Shown here piece by piece: positions 15,530 to 25,700 of a stretch of DNA of 64,000 nucleotides. The stretch's first letter is position 1; every line of letters begins with the position of its first letter. The translations under genes were made by a program, and so were the position numbers. Location of the stretch: assembly GCA_002319075.1 (NCBI GenBank), contig NVQB01000001.1:3162001-3226000 (forward strand). Direction: 5' to 3'. Source of the DNA: Sphingobacteriaceae bacterium (GTDB lineage: Bacteria > Bacteroidota > Bacteroidia > B-17B0 > Aurantibacillaceae). A model generated the notes under the pieces. It was not told the origin of the DNA. It was given only the letters and a program-made list of their open reading frames with translations, and did no database searches.

Positions 15530-18391
15530 TTAGAATTTTTGTTTTACGGGCAGTTGTATAATTACCCGGGTTCCACTTATTTCGTTTTCCACATATACAT
15601 CTTCTACTAGATAACCAAAATTTCCTCCAAGTGTTTTGCTTAAAATTTCAAAGCGTTTTTGAATGGCTCTACCTGAGAACGATTCGTGCGTGGCCCCTTG
15701 CCGTTGTTTGATAAGCTTTGCTTTTTCTCTTCCTATACCATTGTCTTGTATAATGCAGGTACAAAGCTCTCCGAATTTAAAGGCAATGGAGAGTTGTTTT
15801 TTGCCTTCTTTATGAAGCAGTCCATGCACGAGCGCATTTTCAATAAAGGGTTGAATCAATAGAGGTGGTATCATCAGATCTTCCATACTATCACTTATGA
15901 TTTCATAGTCGAGGTCTTTTTTAAATCTTAATTTTTCCAGTGATAAATACAATTCTAATAATTTAATTTCCTGATTTATTTCAATGAACTCCCTGTCCGA
16001 ATATTTGAGCGTTTTACGCACCATGTTGGAGAAAGTAGTAATGTAAGAATAGGAGTTTTCCACATCCCCTTTAAGAATCAGATCCTGGATAGAATTCAGA
16101 GCATTAAAAATAAAGTGCGGATTCATCTGTGATTTTATAGCGGTAAGTTTGGATGCATTTAATTCGTTTTGTTGCTCAGATTTTTTACGCTGAAGTTTTA
16201 GTTGCCATCTGTAGACCAACGCCACCATTAAAAAGAAGACAATAAACTCTAGGGAAATAAACCACCAGCGGTAGTAGAAGGGAGCCGAGATTACGAAGGA
16301 GTAGGTTTTGAGTTCACTATAAATACCTTGATTTTCTGCTTTCACTTCAAAAGTGTATTTGCCAGGAGCGAGAGCATTATAAGAGATTTCATTGTCTTCA
16401 TAATCAGAAACAGACCAGGTAGTTTCATAGCCCGTTAGTTTATAGTGGTAGCGAATGTTTTCTTTATTGCGCAGGGTAGGAGATGAAATGGTAAATTGGA
16501 TTTTCCTTTGTTCGCTGTCAAAGGCTCCATCTTTATCCAATTGCTTTAAAGGCTGATCATTTACGGCGATCCGTGAGAGTTCTAAAAGTGGTATTTCTTT
16601 TGGCTTCGTTAATTGGTTGATGTTTATTTTTTGAAATCCTTTGGAGTGAATGATCCAGATCTGATCTTGTATGATGCCAAAATCAAAAATTTTGTTCGTG
16701 GCAAATCCTTGTACCTTATTTAGTTTCGCCAGAATGTTACCGCTCTTTGCCAACACAATAAATCCCTCGGAGGAATTGACATAAATTTTATTCTTGTTTA
16801 CAATTAATTTGTGAACTTCAATTTCCTTCTGATTCAGTTTTGAAATCAATTTCCGGATAACTTTACCCTGCCTGAAGATGAGGATGCCATGCTTTTTAGT
16901 AGCTACATAAAGCAGATCCTCATCATAGAAAAGATCATTCGCAAAAGGATTACTTCCTTCAAAAAGAGGACGCTCAATTTTGTTGTCTGGTTTTATGATC
17001 CTCAAACCATCGGAGGTTGCAACAAATATATTTTTTGTGCTTTTTTCCACTTCCACTGCGTAGGTCCGTATGTCTAAAGATGCAATGGCTTCGTGTTTAA
17101 ATTTGCCCGGGCCGGATGGATTTAATTTCTGGATTCCGGAATTTAAAGCGAGAAATATAGAGTTAGAATCCAGTAATGAAGCGTCTTTTAGCGAGCCCTC
17201 AAATAGGCAGATCGTTCTCCGGGTTTTTTTATCGTAAGCTTTTACCTGGCCATCGTCATAAATAATATACCGAAAACCTGGCCAGCTGTTAATAGATTGC
17301 AGTGGTTTGTTGCCTTTATTTGAAAGCGTATGAAAAGTAGAGTTTCTGAAAGAAATAAGTTCTCCTTCAGACGAACCTAAAATAATCCCCATATCCTCGT
17401 CAATATGCACACTTGTTATGGCCTGGTGTTGAGGAAGCTTGAGCACATCCTGGATTTTAAGTTCCGGAACAACAAGAACGCCATTGTTAAAAGTACTGAG
17501 TAGTATGTTTCCTTCATTGTCTTTATATACATAGGATATGAAATAACCGGAATACATTTGTTCTGAAAGATCTTCGGCGTTTTCACCTTCAAGTCTTCTT
17601 ACTCCCGCAGCTGTGCCTGCTATCCAGACGTCATTGTTCAGATTATAGAATCTTAGAAATCCCTGGAGATTTAAAATGGATTGCTCTTTAAGCGGAGTGC
17701 ATTCGTAGCTGTCTTCGTTAAAAGAATAAATGCGTTTGTCTTTGTTGCTTATTGCATAAGTTGTGTTGTTTATTTTTAAAAAAATGAGTGGATTTATTTG
17801 CGGCTGCGCGGTGTATTTTAAAGGTTTGAATACGATTTTGTTTTGATAGATTTCGAGAAGTGAGTCTTTGCCCGATGCATGATAGATAATAGCACCGCGC
17901 CTGGTGTGGAAAGGAAAACTGAAAGCACCCGGATGGTTGTTGAACGCTTTAATGAGTTTCCCTTTGGCATCAAAGAGTATGGGTATACGCGCTACAACAA
18001 CTAAATTATTTTCTTCTGATATAGCGAGGGACATGTCACTGGAACGTTCTGCTTCTGTTAGTTCGTAAAAAACGGAGCACTGGTTGTTCTCGATCTTGAT
18101 TAGTTGATGATTTAAATTGTGGCAAAAAATGGTTCCTGTTTTATTGATCACAAATCCAAAGGCAGATAAACCCTTCATGCCATCGCAGTCTATTTTTTCA
18201 AATGTATAAGAGTTGTACTTGTAAAATCCCTTGTCTGTGGCAAACCAATAATTATGATTTTTATCCTGTATCGTACTGTAGATCTGAACGCCTTCAAATT
18301 GTTCTTTTCCCAACGTAAAATAGGCGGGTTGTTGCCCGAAAAAATATGCTGTGTTCCATAAAAAAAAGAGAAACAGAAATGGATATTTCAT
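15530..18391 (-). CDS. Propeller sensor histidine kinase (Y_Y_Y / His_kinase type)
   Basis: A 953-residue kinase with a signal peptide. The large periplasmic region (about 20-640) consists of beta-propeller repeats of the two-component-regulator-propeller kind (for example KNHNYWFATDKGFYKYN near the start). It is followed by a Y_Y_Y Ig-like domain (about 640-700), one membrane helix (about 708-730), a His_kinase domain with the phospho-accepting His near residue 759 in MNPHFIFNALNSI, and an ATPase domain with PFIENALVHG and DNGIGREKAK. Kinases of this family sense extracytoplasmic ligands and signal to LytTR regulators such as the one downstream. The ligand is unknown. Confidence 0.92.
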   Translation of the reverse strand: MKYPFLFLFFLWNTAYFFGQQPAYFTLGKEQFEGVQIYSTIQDKNHNYWFATDKGFYKYNSYTFEKIDCDGMKGLSAFGFVINKTGTIFCHNLNHQLIKIENNQCSVFYELTEAERSSDMSLAISEENNLVVVARIPILFDAKGKLIKAFNNHPGAFSFPFHTRRGAIIYHASGKDSLLEIYQNKIVFKPLKYTAQPQINPLIFLKINNTTYAISNKDKRIYSFNEDSYECTPLKEQSILNLQGFLRFYNLNNDVWIAGTAAGVRRLEGENAEDLSEQMYSGYFISYVYKDNEGNILLSTFNNGVLVVPELKIQDVLKLPQHQAITSVHIDEDMGIILGSSEGELISFRNSTFHTLSNKGNKPLQSINSWPGFRYIIYDDGQVKAYDKKTRRTICLFEGSLKDASLLDSNSIFLALNSGIQKLNPSGPGKFKHEAIASLDIRTYAVEVEKSTKNIFVATSDGLRIIKPDNKIERPLFEGSNPFANDLFYDEDLLYVATKKHGILIFRQGKVIRKLISKLNQKEIEVHKLIVNKNKIYVNSSEGFIVLAKSGNILAKLNKVQGFATNKIFDFGIIQDQIWIIHSKGFQKININQLTKPKEIPLLELSRIAVNDQPLKQLDKDGAFDSEQRKIQFTISSPTLRNKENIRYHYKLTGYETTWSVSDYEDNEISYNALAPGKYTFEVKAENQGIYSELKTYSFVISAPFYYRWWFISLEFIVFFLMVALVYRWQLKLQRKKSEQQNELNASKLTAIKSQMNPHFIFNALNSIQDLILKGDVENSYSYITTFSNMVRKTLKYSDREFIEINQEIKLLELYLSLEKLRFKKDLDYEIISDSMEDLMIPPLLIQPFIENALVHGLLHKEGKKQLSIAFKFGELCTCIIQDNGIGREKAKLIKQRQGATHESFSGRAIQKRFEILSKTLGGNFGYLVEDVYVENEISGTRVIIQLPVKQKF

Positions 18392-18550
18392 GCTACGAAT
18401 ATACTTATTATTAAATCTGAATAGATCGAAAGACTTATCGGGCTATTTTCTTAGTAGAAAGAGGTCAGTTAGAGTTGAGCGAGTGAGACTAAAAAAATGA
18501 TCCCATCAGCAAACCAGAAGTATTTTTTTCACAGATCTGCTCGCTCTTTG

Positions 18551-18610
18551 AATGTCGAAATATACATTGCAATCAGCAAGTTTCCGGATGTCTTCCAGTA
18601 ATCCGTTCGA
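18551..18610 (-). pseudogene. Micro-ORF repeat, copy C (degenerate)
   Basis: On the minus strand the segment reads SNGLLEDIRKLAD and is about 84 percent identical to copies A and B over its first 38 bases (18573-18610). In the matching frame a TAA lies directly upstream of SNG, so no start codon remains. It lies in the spacer between the propeller kinase gene and the hpd operon. Confidence 0.4.
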
Positions 18611-18648
18611 TTACCAGGATTTAAAACGCATAACGAAATATGTCACCC

Positions 18649-19653
18649 TTACTTCGCACTAACTTTTTTGGTTGAGTGATTAAACAACTCCAGAATAATA
18701 CCTTTTATGGATACCACATTTAAAGGCAATTCGAGTAATACATGCAGAAAACTCAGGAAAAATAAACATTGAAACCCTGTTTTGTAATTAAAAGCATATG
18801 CGCCAATCGAAATGCACCATAATACAAGTATGGTCACTAGCCGGCGTTTAGGAACTTTGTGCCATTGTATTACTTCTGTTTTCGAAAACCAGTTTAAATA
18901 ATGATAGGTATATGCAAAAGCGATAAAACGCATCAAGAGTATTCCTTTTGAAGAAAAATAAATTCCATTTGTAATTGTACCGGAGTTTGTTTGATCTATG
19001 GCAGAAAATAATTTAAGGGAAAAGAAATTAATGCCTTCAAAACTTTTGTAAGCATTAAAACCATAGTTGGAGATCTTATAAGAGGTAGGTCCCTGGAAGA
19101 CCGAAAATAGTATCAGTGGTACGAGAAACATTGCCCAAAAAGAGAGGTAGCCGCTTTTGCTTTTTGTTTTCAATGCACCATAAAGAACGAACAGCGCTGT
19201 AAATAAAAACACATGAATTAGCGTTGGCAGAAAAACGGCGAGGATCAAATAAAAATTGTCAGAAAATTTAATAGTAAGCAGTGCAAGAACAAAAAAAAGA
19301 ATCCTGTAAATGAAATTTTCAACAAACACAAAAATGATAGCTGCGGTAATTGACAAATAGAGCAACTGGGTTATTAAGGCATCGCTCATATGAATTTTTG
19401 TTTTGAATAGCATGCCCAAAACGGGTAAGGATAAAAGTACTGTTAGTCCAACCAAAACAAAATAATCATTTTTCTTTTTTGTGTAGTATTGTTTGTTATG
19501 AAGCCAGCTTATTTCTGTAAGATAATGCAGAGGTCCCAAGATAGCATAAGCAATAAGGAATAGTTCGAACGGAAAAACAATAGCAATAGCACAGCTAACA
19601 ATAATTAAAACAATATTGCTATAGTTAATTTTATCAAGCGTACTAAGTCTCAT
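18649..19653 (-). CDS. Polytopic membrane protein in the homogentisate operon
   Basis: A 334-residue integral membrane protein with about nine or ten hydrophobic segments. Conserved-looking polar motifs lie at the membrane edges: GPLHYLTEISWLH (about 40-52), TYHYLNWFSKTEVIQWH (about 245-261) and FLHVLLELP (about 303-311). Several intramembrane His residues suggest metal or substrate binding. The His pattern is vaguely reminiscent of Brp/Blh carotenoid dioxygenases, but the diagnostic motifs are not all present, so no family is assigned. The gene starts two bases after the hpd stop and is surely co-transcribed with it, which hints at a link to tyrosine, homogentisate or a prenylated aromatic product. 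Confidence 0.7.
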   Translation of the reverse strand: MRLSTLDKINYSNIVLIIVSCAIAIVFPFELFLIAYAILGPLHYLTEISWLHNKQYYTKKKNDYFVLVGLTVLLSLPVLGMLFKTKIHMSDALITQLLYLSITAAIIFVFVENFIYRILFFVLALLTIKFSDNFYLILAVFLPTLIHVFLFTALFVLYGALKTKSKSGYLSFWAMFLVPLILFSVFQGPTSYKISNYGFNAYKSFEGINFFSLKLFSAIDQTNSGTITNGIYFSSKGILLMRFIAFAYTYHYLNWFSKTEVIQWHKVPKRRLVTILVLWCISIGAYAFNYKTGFQCLFFLSFLHVLLELPLNVVSIKGIILELFNHSTKKVSAK

Positions 19654-19655
19654 AA

Positions 19656-20813
19656 CTATAATGTTCCTCTTCTGGCTTGTTCTGCTTCTATAGATTCAAA
19701 CAAAGCCTGGAAATTTCCCTTGCCAAAAGATTTTGCGCCTTTGCGTTGTATGATCTCAAAAAATAATGTCGGACGGTCTTCAACCGGTTTTGTGAAGATC
19801 TGTAGTAAGTAGCCGTCTTCATCTCTGTCAACCATAATGCCCCATTTTTTTAAGACCTCCATATCTTCTTCAATAATTCCGACACGGTTTTTTACGGTAT
19901 CATAATACGTTCCGGGCACGTATAAAAATTCTATACCCCGTTTGCGCATTTCAGAAATTGTAAATACAATGTCGTCTGTGGCTACTGCTATGTGCTGGCA
20001 TCCGGGACCATGATAAAAATCAAGATATTCTTCAACCTGCGATTTCTTTTTGCCATGCGCAGGTTCGTTAATCGGGAATTTAATGCGGCCGTTTCCATTA
20101 GTCATTACCTTACTCATTAATGCCGTGTATTCGGTAGAAATGTCTTTATCATCAAAAGTTACGAGATTGGCAAAGCCCATCACATTCGCGTAAAAATCCG
20201 CCCAGGTGTTCATGGATCCTAATTCTACATTTCCAACCATGTGATCGATGTATTTTAAACCAGTTGATGCAGGTTGATATTCGGTTTGCCATTTTTCATA
20301 ACCAGGCATAAAAACCCCCTGGTAATTTTTTCGTTCAATAAACAAATGGATGGTTTCTCCGTAGGTATGAATGCCCGATTTTACAATCTCGCCCTGTTCA
20401 TCCTTAAGCACGGTAGGTTCCAGATAAGATTTAGCGCCGCGCTTTGTGGTTTCTTCGTAGGCCTTACGTGCATCGTCCACCCACAGCGCTATTACTTTTA
20501 CGCCGTCACCATGTTTGCGTATATGGTGTGAAATTTCACTTTCAGGATCGAAGGGCGAAGTTAGTACTAAACGAATTTTATCCTGAACTAATACGTAAGA
20601 TACTCTATCGCGGCAACCTGTTTCTAGTCCAGCGTAAGCAAGTTCCTGAAACCCTAAAGCTGTTTTATAAAAATGCGCGGCCTGTTTAGCGTTTCCTACA
20701 TAAAGTTCTATATGATCTGTTCCGTTAATTGGCAAAAAATCCTGAGCTTTTTCAAAAACTTTTTCTCCACTATAAGCGTAGTTTTTTACTTTGGTTAAAT
20801 CTGTTACTGACAT
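19656..20813 (-). CDS. hpd: 4-hydroxyphenylpyruvate dioxygenase
   Basis: Converts 4-hydroxyphenylpyruvate to homogentisate in tyrosine catabolism, using Fe(II) and O2. The 385-residue protein is of the usual length and has two vicinal-oxygen-chelate halves. The iron ligands are visible: His191 in YIDHMVGNV, His274 in GCQHIAVAT and Glu353 in FFEIIQRKG. The C-terminal GKGNFQALFESIE is the conserved gating helix. It follows hmgA by 26 bases on the same strand, forming a two-step catabolic operon with a membrane protein behind it. Confidence 0.97.
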   Translation of the reverse strand: MSVTDLTKVKNYAYSGEKVFEKAQDFLPINGTDHIELYVGNAKQAAHFYKTALGFQELAYAGLETGCRDRVSYVLVQDKIRLVLTSPFDPESEISHHIRKHGDGVKVIALWVDDARKAYEETTKRGAKSYLEPTVLKDEQGEIVKSGIHTYGETIHLFIERKNYQGVFMPGYEKWQTEYQPASTGLKYIDHMVGNVELGSMNTWADFYANVMGFANLVTFDDKDISTEYTALMSKVMTNGNGRIKFPINEPAHGKKKSQVEEYLDFYHGPGCQHIAVATDDIVFTISEMRKRGIEFLYVPGTYYDTVKNRVGIIEEDMEVLKKWGIMVDRDEDGYLLQIFTKPVEDRPTLFFEIIQRKGAKSFGKGNFQALFESIEAEQARRGTL

Positions 20814-20839
20814 GATAAGTGTGTTTTAAATAATTTTAT

Positions 20840-22012
20840 TTATGTTAATTGCGGAGCGCTCATCCACGATTTATAATAATCCTTTACTTCATATTTCATG
20901 GCTTCGGTTGTAATTTGTAAAGGATTGAAAGGATCAATCATCACGGCCAGTTCTTTGGTTTCTTTTTTACCTATACTTCGCTCAATGGCCCCAGGATGCG
21001 GGCCATGTGGAACTCCTGCTGGATGTAAGGTAAACTGGCCGGCTTTAATATTGTTGCGGCTCATAAAATCTCCATCTACGTAATACAAAATCTCTTCCGC
21101 ATCAATATTGCTGTGATGGTATGGTGCAGGAATTGCATCTGGATGGTAGTCGTATAAGCGCGGTACAAAAGAGCAGATTACAAAATTGCGCCCTTCAAAT
21201 TGCTGATGAATGGGTGGTGGCATATGAATGCGGCCAGTAATGGGTTCAAAATTAAAAATCGAAAACGCGTAGGGATAAACATATCCATCCCAACCTACTA
21301 AATCAAAAGGATGCGTTTCGTAAGTGTATGGATAAATCATTCCGCGTTTTTTGATCATGATTTTAAAGTCTCCATGCTCGTCATGCGTTTCGAAATTATA
21401 AGGCAATTTAAAATCGCGTTCGCAGAATGGAGAATGCTCTAAGAGTTGACCAAATTCATTTCGGTAACGTTTAGGAGTGCGGATAGGGCTATGCGATTCA
21501 ATAAATAAGATCTTATTTTCCTTTGTATCAAATTCTAATTTATATACAATGCCACGTGGAATAATGACATAATCGCCGTATTCAAAATCAACAGTACCGT
21601 ACATGGTTTTACACCGCCCGCTCCCTTTATGAATGAAAAGTATTTCGTCGGAATCCGCATTCTTATAAAAATAACTTTCCATAGATTTTGAGGGACAGGC
21701 CATACCAATCTGCATATCGTTATTAAAGAAAAAAACTTTACGGCTTTGAATATAGTCGTCGTCGGGGTCTACATTGTACCCCATAAAACTTAAGGCTTTT
21801 AAACTTTCTTCCTCAGCGGCCAATGGCTTGGCGCATTGTGCTTTCCCGATTTCTTTTACCATGGTGGGTGGATAAAGATGATAAACCAATGAAGAGGTGC
21901 TTGAAAATCCTTCAGTACCGAATAACTCTTCGTGGTATAAACTACCGTTGGGGTTACGAAACACAATGTGACGTTTATGAGGAACCCGGCCTTGTTTTTG
22001 ATAGATCGACAT
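20840..22012 (-). CDS. hmgA: Homogentisate 1,2-dioxygenase
   Basis: Cleaves the aromatic ring of homogentisate to maleylacetoacetate with Fe(II) and O2. The 390-residue length is somewhat shorter than the about 430-445 residues of proteobacterial and mammalian enzymes. The metal triad has the spacing of the human enzyme (His335/Glu341/His371): His300, Glu306 and His336 here, in HHSNIDAEEILYY and AGVPHGPHP. It is the first gene of the operon hmgA-hpd-membrane protein. Later steps (maleylacetoacetate isomerase, fumarylacetoacetase) are not in the window. Confidence 0.95.
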   Translation of the reverse strand: MSIYQKQGRVPHKRHIVFRNPNGSLYHEELFGTEGFSSTSSLVYHLYPPTMVKEIGKAQCAKPLAAEEESLKALSFMGYNVDPDDDYIQSRKVFFFNNDMQIGMACPSKSMESYFYKNADSDEILFIHKGSGRCKTMYGTVDFEYGDYVIIPRGIVYKLEFDTKENKILFIESHSPIRTPKRYRNEFGQLLEHSPFCERDFKLPYNFETHDEHGDFKIMIKKRGMIYPYTYETHPFDLVGWDGYVYPYAFSIFNFEPITGRIHMPPPIHQQFEGRNFVICSFVPRLYDYHPDAIPAPYHHSNIDAEEILYYVDGDFMSRNNIKAGQFTLHPAGVPHGPHPGAIERSIGKKETKELAVMIDPFNPLQITTEAMKYEVKDYYKSWMSAPQLT

Positions 22013-22288
22013 GAAACTATTTTTTTGTAAAAGAAAGATATTTCACAAAAACCTGAAATGATTTTGCTCATCCTGAAAACTAATTATAGTCATTATGTCT
22101 TTTACCTGAGAGCTAAACATCAAAATATGAAATACTACTCATCGTGGGAGAATTAGATCATATTCTGCACTAGTTTGCTATAAATCATAACTAATTCTAC
22201 ACCACCAATGCAATTCACTAAATTTAGTAGAGACAATGTAGTCTTGTTAAGATTACGAGTTGTTGGGTTTTTTTTAGTCTTTTTGTTT

Positions 22289-22516
22289 ATGGTCCTAAAA
22301 GTAAATTCCCAGGAAGTTATTGGGAAGATGATTGCAAAGCAGCGAATTTTGAAACACTTTACACAAACTGAATTCGCGCTTTTATTAAATGTTGACCGGC
22401 AGTACATCTGGAGGCTTGAAAACGGGAAGATAAACCTGACAATGAAGTATCTTGATAAGATAATTATTTGCCTGGACTGTGTTCATGATGATTTTCTTGT
22501 GATGGATAGTGTCTGA
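22289..22516 (+). CDS. Small XRE-type helix-turn-helix regulator
   Basis: The HTH begins at QEVIGKMIAKQRILKHFTQTEFALLLNVDRQYIWRLENGK, the lambda-Cro fold with the recognition helix around DRQYIWRLE. The ATG at 22289 gives a 75-residue regulator of normal size. The frame also extends upstream to 22208, which would add a hydrophobic stretch (FFLVFLFMVL); that is more likely untranslated, but a membrane-anchored version is not excluded. It precedes the PAS kinase by 57 bases on the same strand. Confidence 0.7.
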   Translation: MVLKVNSQEVIGKMIAKQRILKHFTQTEFALLLNVDRQYIWRLENGKINLTMKYLDKIIICLDCVHDDFLVMDSV

Positions 22517-22573
22517 CTAAATGCCTACTTTTTTTGTATCATTAACGTAGAGCTAATACACCAAACTTAAGCC

Positions 22574-24388
22574 ATGAATAAACCCATACATCAGATCAAT
22601 GACTTTGGATTGTTAGTCGCCGACCGGATTGAGGCCATGCTGGCATATTGGGACAAGGACCAGGTGTGCAAATTTGCTAATAGCGCCTACATGAAATGGT
22701 TCGGGAAAAGCAAAGAGGAAATGATCGACAAAATTACCTTGAAAGAACTTCTGGGACCTCTTTACGAACAAAACCTTCTGTACATTACTGAAGCGCTTAA
22801 AGGTCATGCTCAACAATTTGAACTCGAAAAAAAAACTTCAAGTGGAGAATCACGAACTAGCCTTGCCAATTACTATCCTGATTTATATGAGGGTAATGTA
22901 AGAGGGTTCTCAGTTCACATTACTGACATTACTACTCAAAAAAAAAGAGAAGAATCATTTAAACAAAGCGAAGATAAATTCAGGAGTCTGTTTAATTTTT
23001 CTCCTATTGGTATGGTCCTTACAAGCGCTCAAGGAAAATTTCTGGAAGCTAATCCAGCTGTTTTGGACGTGATGGGCTTAGAATCAATAGAGGAACTTAC
23101 AAGTAAGCCAACAGAGGACTATTATGTGGAGCCAGATGAACGCCTGAAGATGTTTGATTTGTTTCGTAGGAATGGTTTTGTGAAAGATTTTGAATTTAAA
23201 GTTAAAAAGAAGAACGGCGAGTTAGCGTGGATCAGCAACAACATTGCACCATACCAGTTTGGGAATAACGACATACAAATGATTTCTTCAGCCGTTGATA
23301 TTACCAAACGTAAAAACGCAGAGGAGGCATTAGCAGATTCTGAAAAAAAATACCGCGACCTAATCAATTTTTCTCCGGCAGGTATTACGATTTCTAACAT
23401 TCATGGAGAAATTCTGGAAGCCAATCAGGCAATTATTGACATTTTTGGTTTTGCATCTAAAGAAGAATTCCTCGCTACTCCTGCATTGGAACTTTATGTG
23501 AATAAGAATGACCGGGCAAAATTAATTGAAGTTTTTAAAAAGGATGGTACGGTTAAAAATTATGAAATTCAACTAAAAAGGAAAAACGGGGAAATAATTT
23601 GGGTTAGCAATTATCTGATGCCGTTCGAGATGCCAGATGGCGAAAAGGCACTGCTTTCAACTTCCCTTAATATTACTGAACTCAAAAAAATAGTAGTACA
23701 ATTACAAGATGCCAATAAAGAATTAGAGGCATTTACTTATTCTGTCTCTCATGATTTAAGAGCACCACTGAGGGCAGTGAACGGATACGCGCAAATGCTA
23801 AACGAGGACTATAGCCCTAAGCTAGACGGTGAAGGAAAGCGTGTTACCGCTGCAATTCGTGACAATGCTATAAAAATGGGAATACTAATAGACGAGTTAC
23901 TCGCGTTTTCGAGGCTAGGCCGTAAAGAGGTGCAACGTACGAATATCGATATGAACGAACTCGTTGAGAGCGTAATTCACGATATGGATAAGGCACTTTT
24001 AAATAAAGCTGAAATAAGGATCGGTAAATTGCACGGGGTAGAGGCTGATTACAGTTTACTTTCACAGGTGATGATAAATCTTATTTCAAATGCTCTGAAA
24101 TACTCATCAAAAAAAGAGCATCCTGTAGTAGAAATATTTTCGGAAGAAAAACAAGGGGAAATTATTTTTTCGGTAAAAGACAATGGTGCTGGATTCGATA
24201 TGAAGTATTCTGATAAACTTTTCGGCGTGTTTCAGCGTCTGCATAAACAAAATGAATTTGAAGGGGTTGGTGTAGGCCTTGCAATTGTTCAACGTATCAT
24301 TGCCAAACACAGTGGCAGAGTATGGGCAATAAGTGAAGTGAACGAAGGGGCAATTTTTAATTTTTCAATACTAAATAAAAGTCTTTAA
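22574..24388 (+). CDS. Cytoplasmic PAS-domain sensor histidine kinase
   Basis: A 604-residue kinase with no signal peptide or membrane helix. Three PAS domains follow one another (about 10-125, 134-245 and 258-372); the second and third are close duplicates, each opening with [17 protein letters not shown] motifs. The HisKA domain has His393 in [14 protein letters not shown], a bacteriophytochrome-like signature. The ATPase domain has an N box ([15 protein letters not shown]) and [13 protein letters not shown]. It is followed two bases later by a stand-alone receiver, as in phytochrome-Rcp1 pairs. The signal is unknown. Confidence 0.93.
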   Translation: MNKPIHQINDFGLLVADRIEAMLAYWDKDQVCKFANSAYMKWFGKSKEEMIDKITLKELLGPLYEQNLLYITEALKGHAQQFELEKKTSSGESRTSLANYYPDLYEGNVRGFSVHITDITTQKKREESFKQSEDKFRSLFNFSPIGMVLTSAQGKFLEANPAVLDVMGLESIEELTSKPTEDYYVEPDERLKMFDLFRRNGFVKDFEFKVKKKNGELAWISNNIAPYQFGNNDIQMISSAVDITKRKNAEEALADSEKKYRDLINFSPAGITISNIHGEILEANQAIIDIFGFASKEEFLATPALELYVNKNDRAKLIEVFKKDGTVKNYEIQLKRKNGEIIWVSNYLMPFEMPDGEKALLSTSLNITELKKIVVQLQDANKELEAFTYSVSHDLRAPLRAVNGYAQMLNEDYSPKLDGEGKRVTAAIRDNAIKMGILIDELLAFSRLGRKEVQRTNIDMNELVESVIHDMDKALLNKAEIRIGKLHGVEADYSLLSQVMINLISNALKYSSKKEHPVVEIFSEEKQGEIIFSVKDNGAGFDMKYSDKLFGVFQRLHKQNEFEGVGVGLAIVQRIIAKHSGRVWAISEVNEGAIFNFSILNKSL

Positions 24389-24389
24389 C

Positions 24390-24827
24390 ATGAGTTACAG
24401 TGTAGAAATTCTTCTGGTGGAAGACAATTTGAGTGATGCCGAGCTTACAATAAGGGCATTAAAAAAAAATAATTTAGCGAATCAACTGGTGCATCTTGAA
24501 GATGGCCAGGAGGCGCTCGACTATATCTTTGCAGAGGGAAATTATCTCACTCGAAGCATTGATGACATCCCTAAAATAATACTACTTGATTTGAAAATGC
24601 CAAAAATAAATGGAATTCAGGTTTTGCAGAGAATAAAATCGGATGAACGGACAAAAAAAATACCTGTTATAATACTCACTTCTTCTAAGGAAGATCCGGA
24701 CATCCAGATTTGCTACGATCTCGGTGCGAACAGTTATGTGGTAAAGCCGGTTCAGTTTGAAAAATTTCTTGCCGCCGTTTCTGAACTTGGGTTATACTGG
24801 TTATTATTAAATCAGCCACCTAAATGA
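24390..24827 (+). CDS. Single-domain response regulator (Rcp1-like)
   Basis: A 145-residue receiver with no output domain: [10 protein letters not shown] acidic pocket, phospho-acceptor Asp67 in [15 protein letters not shown], Thr/Ser97-99 in LTSSKEDPD and Lys119 in VVKPVQF. The extended loop before the beta-3 Asp and the sequence style match Rcp1-type regulators that partner PAS or phytochrome kinases with the [10 protein letters not shown] signature. It overlaps the following gene by four bases (ATGA). Confidence 0.92.
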   Translation: MSYSVEILLVEDNLSDAELTIRALKKNNLANQLVHLEDGQEALDYIFAEGNYLTRSIDDIPKIILLDLKMPKINGIQVLQRIKSDERTKKIPVIILTSSKEDPDIQICYDLGANSYVVKPVQFEKFLAAVSELGLYWLLLNQPPK

Positions 24828-25471
24828 CCCATCATATGATAAATACAATAAAAATAGTAATTATCGAGGATGATCAAAATGATGCTGAATTACTCCAACA
24901 TGAACTAAAAAAAGCTGGAATAATTTTTACATCAAAAATTGTTCAGTGTCGGGAGGAGTTTATTGCGGCTCTTGATAATTACCAACCGGATATTATATTG
25001 TCTGACTATTCACTCCCTTCCTTTGATGGTGTTACGGCTTTTCATATCAAGCAAAGTCGGCATTCCCACATTCCTTTCATTATTGTTTCGGGAAGTGTTG
25101 GCGAGGAAAATGCGGTAGAACTTATTAAAAACGGCGTTAACGATTATGCACTCAAGGATAAACTGTTTACGCTAGCTCCCAAAGTGGAAAGAGCACTAAA
25201 AGATGCGGAGAATATAAAAGCAAAAAGGCTGGTAGAGGAAAAATTGAAAATCCAAAATGAAAAACTTTTTGAAATTGCCTTCTTGCAATCGCATCAGGTA
25301 AGGGTACCCGTGGCTCAAATACTGGGCCTGTTCAACTTGTTTAAGTTCGAAGATCCCGCTGACCCCATTAATTCTGAAGTCCTTTACCGTTTAAAAAGCG
25401 CATCTGAGTCTCTTGACACTATAATCAGGGACATTGTTCAAAAAACAAGCGAGATAAAAGACGCCCTCTGA
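24824..25471 (+). CDS. Response regulator fused to an orphan histidine-kinase DHp helix pair
   Basis: A 215-residue protein. The receiver (about 8-125) has EDDQND, phospho-acceptor Asp61 in [12 protein letters not shown], Ser89 and Lys111 in ALKDKL. A coiled linker (about 126-150) leads to a DHp-like helical hairpin (about 151-213) with [17 protein letters not shown] carrying His157. No ATPase domain follows; the protein stops after the second helix. It could be a phosphotransfer intermediate or a dimerisation device. It is the last gene of the kinase-receiver-receiver operon. Confidence 0.85.
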   Translation: MTHHMINTIKIVIIEDDQNDAELLQHELKKAGIIFTSKIVQCREEFIAALDNYQPDIILSDYSLPSFDGVTAFHIKQSRHSHIPFIIVSGSVGEENAVELIKNGVNDYALKDKLFTLAPKVERALKDAENIKAKRLVEEKLKIQNEKLFEIAFLQSHQVRVPVAQILGLFNLFKFEDPADPINSEVLYRLKSASESLDTIIRDIVQKTSEIKDAL

Positions 25472-25700
25472 TTTTCCCATTCAAATTTTTACCCATTCCG
25501 GCAGCAGCATTTACTATAGATCATTTTCCGGAGCTCTACTACCTGTTTGAGCCAGCTTGAATTAACGGTGAAAAGTAAATGCAAATGATTTTTATAAGCC
25601 GGTAATAAATGCTACAACACTAAACTGGATTTTAATTACCGGTATTTAAAAACCTTTTCATCTCTGTTTGTCTTATTGAAATCAAGATCCGGCTTTTGCC

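Noticed and set aside
18649..19653. Assignment of the membrane protein as a Brp/Blh carotenoid dioxygenase
   Set aside because: Some intramembrane His are present but the family's full set of motifs is not seen.
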